Counted from the stretch's first letter, positions 52,151 to 61,234 are shown. The stretch: 64,000 nt of DNA from Macrococcoides equi (GCF_047425865.1 NZ_CP179735.1); one strand, 5' to 3'. Notes: generated from the letters alone by a model not told the origin. Made by a program: numbers and translations.

Positions 52151-53858
52151 TTTGATCACCTGCTAACTGTGAGGCATTAATTTGCTGATACAACTCAGAC
52201 GTCTTCAAAAGCGTGGCATGGTCTCCAAAACCGACAATCTTACCGTGGTCAAGCAATAAAATATGATCTGCTGATTTTGCTGTTTCAATCTTTTGTGTAA
52301 CAATCAATCGTGTCATCTGAAGTTGTTCAAGCATATTAAAAAGCCGTGATTCTGTATGTATATCTAATGCAGACGTTGAATCGTCTAAAATGAGAATATT
52401 GGGTTTACGAATAATTGCACGCGCGATTGCAATGCGTTGTTTTTGACCACCAGATAAATTAACACCTTCCTGTCCAACCATAGTCTCGTATTTGTGATCA
52501 AACTTCATAATATTCTCATGAATTTGTGCGATGTCCGTTGCATGCACCACTTCACTTTCTAACGCTAACGGATTACCAAAAATAATATTGTCAAAAACCG
52601 TTCCGGTAAATAAAATATTTTTTTGAGGCACATAGCCAATCATTTCTCTTAAACTTTGTTCATCTATCATACGAATATCTTTACCATCGATAAGAATCTT
52701 CCCTTTTGAAGGTTCATATAATTTAGGTATTAAGCTAAGCAATGCAGACTTTCCTGAACCTGTAGCTCCCATAATGACAAATTTCTCACCAGCATTCACC
52801 TTGAAGTTAATATCTTCCAAAATATTGCGATGAGATAATGGATATTTGAAATCAACATCTATAAATTCTATACTTGTACCACCTTTGTGTGGATTTATTT
52901 TAAATTCCAATTCATCTTCATCAACAGGTGTCTCAAGTACTTCTTTCATCCGATCACTGCTCGCTTTCGCACGAGAAAATGCAACGATAATGAATGCAAA
53001 CATTGAAAATCCACCCTGCATCCTTAATGCATAGTTAATTATCGCGACAAGTGCTCCTACATTTATTTCGCTTTGTGATATATCTTTTGCACCAATATAA
53101 ATAACAATTAATAGCGCGACATTCATCACAATTAATAAGAACGGGAGAATTTGCTCCATTAACTTAAGTGCTTTAACGGTATCATTCTTAAGTAATATTG
53201 AGGTCTGCTTAAATTTATCAGTTTCATATTCACCACTTAAATTTGCACGAATCATTCGAACAGAGGATAAATTTTGCTGTATTGTACGATTGACATTATC
53301 AAGTTCCTGCTGAACACGTTTAAATAATTTCATGCCTTTTCTTGCTGATATGAGTAGAAAGATAAATATCAATGGACTGCCAATAAGTAAATAGATTGCG
53401 AGATGTGGTGCAACCATAAAACTCATCACAATACTTCCTATCACAAGTAATGGTGCACGTAACATAATACGTAAACTCATAAATAGAACCATTTCACATG
53501 CGATGACATCACTGGTTAGTCGTGTAATGATACTTGAAGTACTGAACTTTTCCAGAGTAGCAATTGAGAACTTTTGAATACGTTCAAACATAGCTTCTCT
53601 CAAATCATAAGAAAAACTATGACACACATGACTTGCTACAAATGAATTGATAATACCGCACACAAACGCTGCTATACTCATAAGTAGAAGTAATATTAAA
53701 TAATGTAATGTATTATCAAAGTTTTTTTCAATGATCCCCTTATTAATAATTTGAGACAATATCACTGGTAAACTAAGTTCTACAGCAAGTTCCAGTAGCA
53801 TAAGCATCAAAGCAAAAACGATATAACCTAAATATGGTTTAGTAAATTTTAATATCAT
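52143..53858 (-). CDS. ABC exporter half-transporter (first subunit)
   Basis: A 571-residue half-transporter: six membrane spans (starting YIVFALMLMLLELAVELSLP) and an ATPase with Walker A MGATGSGKSALLSL, signature LSGGQKQRIAIARAI and Walker B ILILDDSTSALDI. The aspartate in place of the usual glutamate after Walker B (DDSTSALD) marks a degenerate site, typical of heterodimeric exporters such as BmrCD. The complex probably exports drugs or lipids. No regulator is adjacent. Confidence 0.92.
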   Translation of the reverse strand: MILKFTKPYLGYIVFALMLMLLELAVELSLPVILSQIINKGIIEKNFDNTLHYLILLLLMSIAAFVCGIINSFVASHVCHSFSYDLREAMFERIQKFSIATLEKFSTSSIITRLTSDVIACEMVLFMSLRIMLRAPLLVIGSIVMSFMVAPHLAIYLLIGSPLIFIFLLISARKGMKLFKRVQQELDNVNRTIQQNLSSVRMIRANLSGEYETDKFKQTSILLKNDTVKALKLMEQILPFLLIVMNVALLIVIYIGAKDISQSEINVGALVAIINYALRMQGGFSMFAFIIVAFSRAKASSDRMKEVLETPVDEDELEFKINPHKGGTSIEFIDVDFKYPLSHRNILEDINFKVNAGEKFVIMGATGSGKSALLSLIPKLYEPSKGKILIDGKDIRMIDEQSLREMIGYVPQKNILFTGTVFDNIIFGNPLALESEVVHATDIAQIHENIMKFDHKYETMVGQEGVNLSGGQKQRIAIARAIIRKPNILILDDSTSALDIHTESRLFNMLEQLQMTRLIVTQKIETAKSADHILLLDHGKIVGFGDHATLLKTSELYQQINASQLAGDQNA

Positions 53859-53991
53859 TGAATCACCTACCCTTTAAATAATATTATGCCACTGTTCGAT
53901 GGTATTAAAAATAAAAATACATAGTCTTTTGCATATTAGTCTGACTAGCGTATAATAAAGAAGGAAATTATCAGAATTGGAGATTAAATTT

Positions 53992-54633
53992 ATGTCAATA
54001 CTTTCTCAGTTAATAGATTTTATATTACATATTGATGAGCATCTCGTTAATATCGTTAAAGAATATGGTGGTTTAACCTACGCGATTTTATTCGGAATTG
54101 TATTTGTAGAAACTGGTTTAGTTATTATGCCATTCTTACCAGGTGATTCAATGCTCTTTGCAGCTGGTGCATTAGCTCCGCAAGGCGCATTAAATATATG
54201 GTTCTTATTTATTTTGTTATCTCTTGCCGCAATTATTGGCGATACGTTGAATTATCATATCGGTAAATGGATTGGCTATGGGATCGTAAATCATCCAAAG
54301 CTAGGTCGTATGATTAAACAGGAACACTTACTTAAAGCAGAAAATTTCTTCAACAAATATGGTGGAAAAACAATTTTATTAGCGCGTTTTATGCCATTCA
54401 TACGAACTTTCATTCCGTTTGTCGCTGGTGCAAGTTCAATGAGATATAGTTATTTTATTCTTTACAATGTCATTGGAGCAATTGCCTGGGTAGGTATATG
54501 TTTAGCTGGAGGATATTTCTTTGGTAACATTCCAATTGTTAAAAATAATTTTGAAATAGTGCTTATCGTTATTATTTTAGTGTCTATTTTACCCGCTTTA
54601 ATAAGTGTCATTCAAAACATGAGAAAAAAATAA
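53992..54633 (+). CDS. DedA family membrane protein
   Basis: A 213-residue DedA protein with VETGLVIMPFLPGDSMLFAAG near residue 30 and the later conserved FLARFMPFIRTFIPFVAGAS (arginine-containing G-F-x-R-x-x-P-x-x-R motif region). Around five or six hydrophobic segments and a KRK-type C-terminal tail. DedA proteins are thought to move phospholipid or undecaprenyl carriers across the membrane. The ATG at 53992 follows TTGGAG; an earlier TTG lacks spacing. Its terminator has been split by an IS insertion. Confidence 0.92.
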   Translation: MSILSQLIDFILHIDEHLVNIVKEYGGLTYAILFGIVFVETGLVIMPFLPGDSMLFAAGALAPQGALNIWFLFILLSLAAIIGDTLNYHIGKWIGYGIVNHPKLGRMIKQEHLLKAENFFNKYGGKTILLARFMPFIRTFIPFVAGASSMRYSYFILYNVIGAIAWVGICLAGGYFFGNIPIVKNNFEIVLIVIILVSILPALISVIQNMRKK

Positions 54634-54659
54634 AGAGGTGAGACATGTGTCTCACCTCT
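54634..54659. terminator. Palindromic terminator of dedA, left copy (IS target duplication)
   Basis: A 26-bp perfect palindrome from AGAGGTGAGACAT to its complement ATGTGTCTCACCTCT lies directly after the dedA stop. An identical copy lies at 56208-56233. The IS sits between the two, so this is a duplicated target. Confidence 0.88.
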
Positions 54660-56207
54660 CAGACTGAAGACAAAGTCTCCTTCGGAGATGAAGTTTTCAG
54701 TCTTTTTTTATACAATTATATTAACAATGATTTGGGGTGATTATTTTGTTGAGTAAATCAGAAGATAAAAGAAATCAATTAGAGGTTGTTGCAATTTCAG
54801 ATTTAGTTCCACAAGACCATTTACTAAGAAAAGTAGATAAAGTATTGGATTTGAATTTTATTTATCCTCTAGTCGAAGATAAATATTGTCTTGATAATGG
54901 TCGTCCAAGTATAGACCCTGTGATTTTAGTAAAAATAATATTAATACAAAAATTATTCGGAATAAAATCAATGAGACAAACAATAAAAGAAATCGAAACA
55001 AATGTTGCTTATCGTTGGTATCTTGGATACAGTTTTCAGGATAAGATTCCTCATTTCACTACCTTCGGTAAGAATTATATTAGAAGGTTCAGTGATAATA
55101 CACTTTTTGAAGAAATATTTGAACACATTCTACAGTTGGCGATGCAACATAAATTGATTGATACCTCAGCTTTATTTATTGATTCTACTCATATAAAAGC
55201 AAATGCTAATAAACATAGATTTAGAAAAGTTGTAGTAAAAAAATCAGTCGCTCATTATAAGGATGAATTAGATAAAGAAATAAACGAGGTTCGTAAATCT
55301 GAAGGAAAAAAGGAGTTCACCCCAACTCATAAGACAGAAGAAAAAGAAAAGAAAGAAAGTCTCACAGATCCTGACGCTGGTTACTATGTTAAAGGTGAAC
55401 GTGAGAAACAGTTTGCTTACAGTTTACATGCTTGTGTTGATAAAAATGGATTTTTTGTAGATCACCACGTAACACCAGGTAATATTCATGATAGTACTCA
55501 ATTGGCACCTATGATTTCTAGAATGAAAGATAAAGGAATTAAACCTAAAACCTTGGCTGTAGATGCTGGATATAAAACACCTTTTAATGCTTACTTTTTA
55601 TTTAAAGAGTCAATCACCCCTTAAATGCCATATACTAGACCAAGAGGTCCAAAGGACCGTTTCAGAAAAAATGATTTTGTTTATGATGAATATTACAATG
55701 AATATATTTGTCCTGCAAATCACCCCCTTAAATACACACGTACTGATCGTGAAGGATTTAAATTGTATCATTCTAACCCAAATGTATGTAAAGAATGTCC
55801 ATTTCTAAATAAATGTACAGAAAATAAACAATATAAAAAGCAAATTCAAAGACATATTTGGCAAGAATACTTAGAAGATGTTGAAGAAATAAGACATACA
55901 GAAGAAGGAAGAATGGGATATAAATTAAGGTCTCAAACTATTGAAAGAAGATTTGGTGACGCTAAAGAACAGCATGGTATGAGATGGACAAAGTTTAGAG
56001 GATTGAAAAAAGTGTCCATGGAAACCACGCTTATTTGTGCATGCATGAATTTAAAAAAGTTAGCCAATTGGGTTATCAAAGATACTCAATTGGCTTAGCA
56101 TTATAGTCAATAATTTAAATTTCGAAGAAATTTCTTCGAGTAAATGAGAATATAGTCTTTAAAAAAAGACAAACTCATGTAATGAAAATGAGTTTGTCTT
56201 CAATCTG
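54660..56207 (+). mobile_element. IS1182-family insertion sequence, about 1.55 kb
   Basis: Imperfect terminal repeats CAGACTGAAGACAAA (54660) and, inverted, CAGATTGAAGACAAA (ending 56207) bound a DDE transposase of the IS1182 family. Both ends carry internal hairpins (GACTGAA/TTCAGTC at the left, AAGACAAACTCAT/ATGAGTTTGTCTT at the right) that would stop read-through. The element is flanked by identical 26-bp palindromes. The transposase frame is interrupted, so the copy may be inactive on its own. Confidence 0.92.
54746..56098 (+). pseudogene. IS1182-family DDE transposase interrupted by an in-frame stop
   Basis: The frame starts with TTG near 54746 behind GGGGTGATT and runs through KVDKVLDLNFIYPLVEDKY, GRPSIDPVILVKIILIQKLFG and the DDE motifs FIDSTHIKANANKH and LAVDAGYKTPFNA. 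At 55622-55624 a TAA interrupts the reading between FKESITP and MPYTRPRG; the same frame then continues to 56098 with the C-terminal ERRFGDAKEQHGMRW. Both parts together make a normal-length transposase, so one base change would restore it. Confidence 0.88.
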
Positions 56208-56233
56208 AGAGGTGAGACATGTGTCTCACCTCT
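56208..56233. terminator. Palindromic terminator, right copy (IS target duplication)
   Basis: A second copy of the 26-bp palindrome found at 54634-54659. Here it lies directly after the stop codon of the minus-strand ABC ATPase gene, for which it is the terminator. Confidence 0.88.
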
Positions 56234-56938
56234 TTATCGTAGTTGATGAAATATTGTATTTCTTAAATCATTTTTGCTCAATTCACTCATATCACTGTGT
56301 ATAGGATAAATGTTCGTTATTGTTGCAGGTTTACCGTTGAGTACGATAATACGATCTGACATATCTATTGCCTCAGCAATGCTATGTGTAATCATTAACA
56401 CAGTCTTACCAGTCTCTCTTATTAAGCTCTTTAACCACTGTTGCATCTCTATTCTTGTAATCTCATCCAGCGCAGAAAATGGTTCATCAAGCAAAAGAAC
56501 ATCATGATTAGAATTTAATGCTCTCAAAAATGAGACGCGTTGTTGCATACCCCCTGACAGACTCGATGGATATTGATCTTTAATATCCGTAAAACCCGCG
56601 CGTTCAAGTAACGCTGTACTTTTATCCACAGTTTGACTGCCAATCTCTGTTGCTAACTGAATATTTTCCTTTACGGTGCGCCAGGGCATTAAAGAACTTG
56701 TCTGTGGCATATAAGAAACATGCCCTGTACGAGTAACCTCTCGATCGTTTATGTAAACATGACCTGATGTCTGCTTTAACAATCCACCAATAATGTTAAT
56801 CAGTGTTGATTTTCCAGATCCACTGGGTCCTACAATTGCAATGATTTCATTGTTTTTAACATCAAGGTTTATATTTGTTAATACGCTATTTTCACCATAT
56901 TGATGAGCGATATCCTTAAGTGTTAGTATGCTATTCAT
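56234..56938 (-). CDS. thiZ: ABC ATPase of thiamine-precursor transporter (ThiZ-like)
   Basis: A 234-residue ATPase of the SsuB/TauB class: Walker A VGPSGSGKSTLINIIG, signature SLSGGMQQRVSFLRAL, Walker B LLLDEPFSALDE and MITHSIAEAID. It overlaps the permease gene by 8 bases and is the last gene of a TPP-riboswitch operon. The ligand is probably a thiamine pyrimidine or its salvage product; ATPases of this class do not reveal it. Confidence 0.88.
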   Translation of the reverse strand: MNSILTLKDIAHQYGENSVLTNINLDVKNNEIIAIVGPSGSGKSTLINIIGGLLKQTSGHVYINDREVTRTGHVSYMPQTSSLMPWRTVKENIQLATEIGSQTVDKSTALLERAGFTDIKDQYPSSLSGGMQQRVSFLRALNSNHDVLLLDEPFSALDEITRIEMQQWLKSLIRETGKTVLMITHSIAEAIDMSDRIIVLNGKPATITNIYPIHSDMSELSKNDLRNTIFHQLR

Positions 56939-57671
56939 GATTCCACCTCAACACAATGCGTTTGATCAATTCAATAACGGTAAATATTGCCATCGCAAAT
57001 ATGATAATCCAGACGATTGCTACAAAAACCTGATCGACTTGAAAAGCACGTTGCGCTAGAATCATATATTTACCTAAACCTTTATCACTCCCTAGCCACT
57101 CAGAAATTATTGCCCCCATCACTGAATACGTACCTGCAATTTTTAAACCATTGAAGAAAAATGGCATACTGTTTGGCCATTCTAATTTTCTAAACAACTG
57201 CAAACGCGTTGCCCCCATCATCAACATATACTTCTTTAAATCTTTATTCGTCTCGTGAAAACCTTCAAGTAAACTTACCGTTATCGGAAAGAAACATATT
57301 AATGTGATGACGATAAGTTTCGGTAATAATCCAAAACCGAACCATATAACTAGTAGGGGTGCAATTACTATCACAGGAATATTTTGACTTATTATTAACA
57401 ATGGATAGATAAAATCATTTAAAGCAGGGATTAAGTTTAAAATAATCGCAAATAACACTCCAATGACTATAGAACATATTAACCCAAGTAATACTAAATT
57501 GACCGTTGGGATGAGATGTGGATAATATTCCGGAAAATCTACAACAAACGATTTTCCAATTGCACTTGGTGCAGGAAGTGTATATGGATCAACTTTTAAT
57601 GTCTTCACCAACACTTCCCAAATCAAAAGTAAAAATATTAAAAATGCTGAGAACTTTAATACTTTTATCAT
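56931..57671 (-). CDS. thiX: ABC permease of thiamine-precursor transporter (ThiX-like)
   Basis: A 246-residue membrane permease with about six spans and the EAA-type cytosolic loop GATRLQLFRKLEWPNSMPFFF. Its N-terminus is a single anchor (LKFSAFLIFLLLIWEVLV) and DPYTLPAPSAIGKSF follows, as in SsuC/TauC relatives. It overlaps the thiamine-binding gene by four bases and ThiZ by eight, so all four genes are translated together. Confidence 0.88.
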   Translation of the reverse strand: MIKVLKFSAFLIFLLLIWEVLVKTLKVDPYTLPAPSAIGKSFVVDFPEYYPHLIPTVNLVLLGLICSIVIGVLFAIILNLIPALNDFIYPLLIISQNIPVIVIAPLLVIWFGFGLLPKLIVITLICFFPITVSLLEGFHETNKDLKKYMLMMGATRLQLFRKLEWPNSMPFFFNGLKIAGTYSVMGAIISEWLGSDKGLGKYMILAQRAFQVDQVFVAIVWIIIFAMAIFTVIELIKRIVLRWNHE

Positions 57672-57955
57672 CGATACTTTTCGACCAGTTGATCCATTGA
57701 AACAGACTCAGCGTGATAAAACTTCACTTGAGAAATAATCGATGCACAACCCAGTTCAAGCATACGACTGTTCATCTGTTCAATTAATGGTAATAATTGC
57801 TTCATATCCCCTTCTATACTTGTCTCTAATGGAGATACAAAATATTTTAAACCGGATTGTTCAATAACTTCGATCGCTGCATCAACAAAAGGAATAACAT
57901 CCTCACCATTTGGCGTTTTTGGGATAATTTGAATACTCATGATTGTATTAGCCAT
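57668..57955 (-). CDS. MTH1187 family thiamine-binding protein
   Basis: A 95-residue ferredoxin-like protein of the MTH1187/YqgV (DUF77) family: MSIQIIPKTPNGEDVIPFVDA, KYFVSPLETSIEGDMKQLLPL and GCASIISQVKFYHAE. Family members bind thiamine or a precursor. It lies between the substrate-binding protein and the permease genes, sharing one base with the former's stop, so it fits a thiamine salvage role. Confidence 0.85.
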   Translation of the reverse strand: MANTIMSIQIIPKTPNGEDVIPFVDAAIEVIEQSGLKYFVSPLETSIEGDMKQLLPLIEQMNSRMLELGCASIISQVKFYHAESVSMDQLVEKYR

Positions 57956-58971
57956 TATTTACCCTCCACAAATTCATTCGTGAATGCATCTTTTGCCACA
58001 AAATCCTTCTTAATAATTTTATTATCTTTTAAATATCTCGCATAGTTTGCCCAAACTTTTTCATCTTGAATCCCCCAAGTTTTAGCATCATCTTGATATT
58101 TTGGAGATAAATATTTTTGAGATTCATAGACAAGATCTTTTTGTTTCTTAAGTTCAGGTGCTGCTTTAATTAGAATATCAGCGCTCTCTTTTTCATGCTT
58201 AATTGCATACTCATAGCCCTCTTTCACAGCAGCCATAAATGCTTTTGCAGTCTTACTGTTAGCTTTTAAGTATTTTTCATTAGCGATGATAATCGGTGTA
58301 TAATAATCTAGATTTTTATCATAATCTGTTAAATACTGCATATTAACATCGATATTGCGCGTTTTTGCTTCAATACCTGTCCAGCCGTAATAAACCCATG
58401 CAAAATCAATATTCTTCTTTGAAGCGGCAAAGAAATCAGTACTACCCATATTAACGATCTTAGTCTTGTTAATATCTGCCTTGTCTTTATCCATTAATGT
58501 TTTGATAAATGCTTTCTCAATTGGCGCTCCCCAGCCACCATAGGTTTTACCTTCATAATCTTTTGGTGACTTGATGTTTTTATCTTTCAAACTCATGAAA
58601 CCACTAGTATTATGCTGAATGATTGCACCAATCGACTTAATCGGTACACCTTCAGAACGTGATTGAGTTACCTGTTCTTGAGCACTAATACCAAACTGAA
58701 CATCTTTTTTGTTTGCAGCGATTAACTGATCCGCCGTAACCTCACCAGGTGCTTTAATTTCTACATCCAGACCGTGTTTCTTAAAGAAACCTTTCTCTTT
58801 TGCTACGTATATACCAGTATGGTTTGTGTTTGGTGTCCAGTCTAACATCATTGTAACTTTATCCAATTTGCTATTAGAATTATCAGTCTCACTCTCTTTA
58901 TTTTTCGAATCATTACCACAACCTGCGAGTAATACAGCACAACTTAAACCAGCCAATAAACTTCTCTTCAT
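57955..58971 (-). CDS. thiY: Substrate-binding lipoprotein of thiamine-precursor transporter (ThiY-like)
   Basis: A 338-residue NMT1/THI5-like lipoprotein. The signal peptide ends in LLAGC (cysteine about residue 18). The domain begins VTMMLDWTPNTNHTGIYVAK, the NMT1 signature, with FGISAQEQVTQSRSEGVPI later. Such receptors bind hydroxymethyl- or formylamino-pyrimidines. The ATG at 58971 follows GGAGG; the frame extends nine codons upstream into the leader. A TPP riboswitch precedes it. Confidence 0.92.
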   Translation of the reverse strand: MKRSLLAGLSCAVLLAGCGNDSKNKESETDNSNSKLDKVTMMLDWTPNTNHTGIYVAKEKGFFKKHGLDVEIKAPGEVTADQLIAANKKDVQFGISAQEQVTQSRSEGVPIKSIGAIIQHNTSGFMSLKDKNIKSPKDYEGKTYGGWGAPIEKAFIKTLMDKDKADINKTKIVNMGSTDFFAASKKNIDFAWVYYGWTGIEAKTRNIDVNMQYLTDYDKNLDYYTPIIIANEKYLKANSKTAKAFMAAVKEGYEYAIKHEKESADILIKAAPELKKQKDLVYESQKYLSPKYQDDAKTWGIQDEKVWANYARYLKDNKIIKKDFVAKDAFTNEFVEGK

Positions 58972-58983
58972 TATTTTTCCTCC

Positions 58984-59016
58984 AAATAAAAAACACAACT
59001 ATACGTAAAGTTGTGT
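58984..59016 (-). terminator. TPP riboswitch expression-platform terminator
   Basis: ACACAACT / AGTTGTGT at 58993-59016, an 8-bp stem with A/T-rich loop; the minus strand continues TTTTTTATTT. It lies between the aptamer and the ThiY start, so TPP binding would end transcription here. Confidence 0.85.
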
Positions 59017-59023
59017 CAAAACG

Positions 59024-59110
59024 ACACTTCCCTACGCTAGTTTTACCTAGATCAGGTGAATAAGGGTTTAGGCGCACGACCAATCTCAGAGTAACTCCCC
59101 TAGTGTTTTT
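59024..59110 (-). ncRNA. TPP riboswitch (THI element)
   Basis: The reverse strand reads GGGGAG, CTGAGA (59089-59084), CACCTGATC (59058-59050) and TAGCGTAGGGAAGTG, all at positions conserved in TPP aptamers; ACACT and AGTGT close P1. It directly precedes a terminator and the thi transporter operon. The promoter (-10 TATACT at 59141-59136) lies upstream. Confidence 0.94.
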
Positions 59111-59135
59111 AGTTATTTTATTTTTTAACATACCA

Positions 59136-59163
59136 AGTATACCAAATAAGTTCTATGTATAAA
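59136..59163 (-). promoter_or_regulatory. Promoter of the TPP-riboswitch operon
   Basis: On the minus strand: -35 TTTATA (59163-59158), a 16-base spacer and -10 TATACT (59141-59136), about 30 bases ahead of the aptamer. Confidence 0.6.
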
Positions 59164-59269
59164 ATGTTTAATACTGCATTTGTAATATTTTATGTGTAAT
59201 GCCTCATCATCAATTAAATATTTTTAATTGATTTATGTCATTTTTTTAACTGAAAATAGTTATTTAATT

Positions 59270-59299
59270 TTGAAAAATTACTATTATTTTCTATATATA
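59270..59299 (+). promoter_or_regulatory. Probable promoter of the NlpC/P60 gene
   Basis: -35 TTGAAA (59270-59275) and -10 TATATA near 59292-59299, 16-18 bases apart, in an AT-rich stretch without genes between 59163 and 59336. Apart from this promoter and the riboswitch promoter I see nothing in this gap. Confidence 0.5.
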
Positions 59300-59336
59300 A
59301 ATCATATAATAGATTGAATCTATTGGAGGCGAAAAT

Positions 59337-60323
59337 ATGAAAACATTCATAAGTATCAATAAAAAACTATTGATTTCTGCTGTGCTTTTAACAAGTATTA
59401 CAACATCACAATCACTACCAGTATATCATGCTGACGCTGCTGTAAAAACTTACAAGAAATATACTTTCGAAAGAAATACAATAATTTTTAATAAACCATC
59501 TACTAGTGCATACCAGGTTGGTAATCTCCTACCTGCTACGAAAGTACGAGGATCAAATGTCGGCTCTTTTCTTAAATTAACCTATCCAGCACAATATCGT
59601 GGTATGTATATTCATCGATCAAAATTACCGTCTACTGCTCCAAATTCAAATAGTGGCTATACATTATACCCAGGCTATAACGGCATAAAAGTATATTATC
59701 TACAAAGAAAACTAGGCATTCCATACTCACCATATACATCAACGATGAACGAACGTACGGTTAATGCTGTAAAATCATATCAAAGAAGCAGAGGATTAAA
59801 ACCAACAGGCGTTGTTTCAAAAAGTCTCTGGATAAAGATGTTCGGTAATTCAATTTCATTTAATATAGATGCATGGAAAAAGCCAAGTGTCGTACCCACT
59901 CAAGCCAGCCGTGCCACGCGTATCAATGCAATGATCAATTATGCAAATCAACAAGTCGGTAAACCATATATTTGGGGAAGTACAGGAGAAGCTGGATTTG
60001 ATTGTTCAGGATTATTACTTCAAGCTATGCGTGCAGGAGGTTTTGATCCAAAAGGTATTTCAAACTTTGTGAATGTGAGACCACAATCAGACTTAGCTAA
60101 TGAACTCTGGAAAAATAAAGAATTTTCATATGTGAATATCAATAATATTCAACGTGGTGATTTAATCTTCTATATTGATCGTTATGGTCGGGCTGGACAT
60201 GTATCTCTCTATTTAGGTCAGAATGAAATTCTTCATTCTCTCAATAATAATGTATATAAAACAAAAGGCTATAAAAATCAATTCGGCTATGCTCAGTTAG
60301 GAGCTAAACGTGTTTTTAAATAA
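59337..60323 (+). CDS. Secreted NlpC/P60 peptidoglycan hydrolase with PG-binding domain
   Basis: A 328-residue protein. A signal peptide (residues 1-33, about VYHADA-AV cleavage) is followed by an SH3-like strand region, a PG_binding_1 domain (GIKVYYLQRKLGIPYS to GVVSKSLWIKMFG, about residues 120-175), and a C-terminal NlpC/P60 domain with GKPYIWGSTGEAGFDCSGLL (catalytic Cys) and GHVSLYLGQNEILHS (catalytic His). It probably cleaves stem peptides in the wall. GGAGGCG precedes the ATG. A terminator follows. Confidence 0.93.
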   Translation: MKTFISINKKLLISAVLLTSITTSQSLPVYHADAAVKTYKKYTFERNTIIFNKPSTSAYQVGNLLPATKVRGSNVGSFLKLTYPAQYRGMYIHRSKLPSTAPNSNSGYTLYPGYNGIKVYYLQRKLGIPYSPYTSTMNERTVNAVKSYQRSRGLKPTGVVSKSLWIKMFGNSISFNIDAWKKPSVVPTQASRATRINAMINYANQQVGKPYIWGSTGEAGFDCSGLLLQAMRAGGFDPKGISNFVNVRPQSDLANELWKNKEFSYVNINNIQRGDLIFYIDRYGRAGHVSLYLGQNEILHSLNNNVYKTKGYKNQFGYAQLGAKRVFK

Positions 60324-60328
60324 TTAAA

Positions 60329-60371
60329 AAAATAGAGCGACTGTAATATAAATATTACAGCGCTCTATTTT
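60329..60371. terminator. Bidirectional terminator between the NlpC/P60 gene and korB
   Basis: AAAATAGAGCG / CGCTCTATTTT with an inner CTGTAATA / TATTACAG stem, a near-perfect 20-bp hairpin flanked by A and T tracts. It serves the convergent genes. Confidence 0.9.
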
Positions 60372-61234
60372 TATTTAAATTCAGCCATCAATGCTTCAAA
60401 TTTTGATTGATCCATCTCAATCGGTTCTTTCGCTAATGATTTAGAATAGCCATTTAACTGTTCAGCATAGCTTGGTGTATCGGTATCCTGATAAATAATA
60501 CCAGTCACTAACCCGTCATGTTCTACAACAGTATTTAAGGCCTGTGTTTTATTTTTATTATCATAACCTTCAATATCATTTAATGACGTTAAATTCTCTT
60601 TAAACCATTCATATGTGTTTACTTTATTATAGGTCACACATGGTGAGAATACATTAACGAAGGCAAAACCTTTATGGTTAATAGCTGCTTCAATAATAGC
60701 TGTTAATTCTTTAATATCACTTGAGAAACTTTGCGCTACAAATGTTGCACCTGAAGTAATTGCTAATTCCAAAGGTGAAACATGTTTTTCAATTGATCCT
60801 TTAGGTGTTGTTTTTGTTACAAAACCATGGGCTGAACTTGGTGAAGTTTGTCCTTTTGTTAAGCCATAGATTTGGTTATCCATTACAACATACGTTAAAT
60901 CGATGTTACGTCTGATTGAATGGATTGTGTGTCCCATACCAATCGCATAGCCATCACCATCACCACCGGATGCAATAACAGTTAACTCTTGGTTAGCCAT
61001 TTTTACACCTTGCGCCATTGGTAATGCGCGTCCATGAATTGAGTGCACACCATATGAATTAATATATCCAGACAAACGTCCTGAACACCCAATACCTGTG
61101 ATAACAGCTAGTTCTTCAGGTTCAAGACCTACATTTGCACAAGCTTTTTGTATTGCTGCCTGTACTGAGAAGTCACCACATCCCGGACACCAGTTCGGTT
61201 TCACACTATTTCTAAAATCTTTAAATGTTGCCAT
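60371..61234 (-). CDS. korB: 2-oxoacid:ferredoxin oxidoreductase, beta subunit
   Basis: A 287-residue ThDP-binding subunit: NWCPGCGDFSVQAAIQKACA near the start and ASGGDGDGYAIGMGHTIHSI with NQIYGLTKGQTSPSS. It oxidatively decarboxylates a 2-oxoacid, probably 2-oxoglutarate, reducing ferredoxin. Its ATG directly follows the korA stop codon. Staphylococci carry this pair near miaB and ymdB; here an accessory block separates them. It lacks an own ferredoxin domain. Confidence 0.93.
   Translation of the reverse strand: MATFKDFRNSVKPNWCPGCGDFSVQAAIQKACANVGLEPEELAVITGIGCSGRLSGYINSYGVHSIHGRALPMAQGVKMANQELTVIASGGDGDGYAIGMGHTIHSIRRNIDLTYVVMDNQIYGLTKGQTSPSSAHGFVTKTTPKGSIEKHVSPLELAITSGATFVAQSFSSDIKELTAIIEAAINHKGFAFVNVFSPCVTYNKVNTYEWFKENLTSLNDIEGYDNKNKTQALNTVVEHDGLVTGIIYQDTDTPSYAEQLNGYSKSLAKEPIEMDQSKFEALMAEFK

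Noticed and set aside
54746..56098. Programmed frameshifting in the IS transposase
   Set aside because: The two parts are in the same frame and separated by one TAA, so no slip is needed. A nonsense change explains it better.
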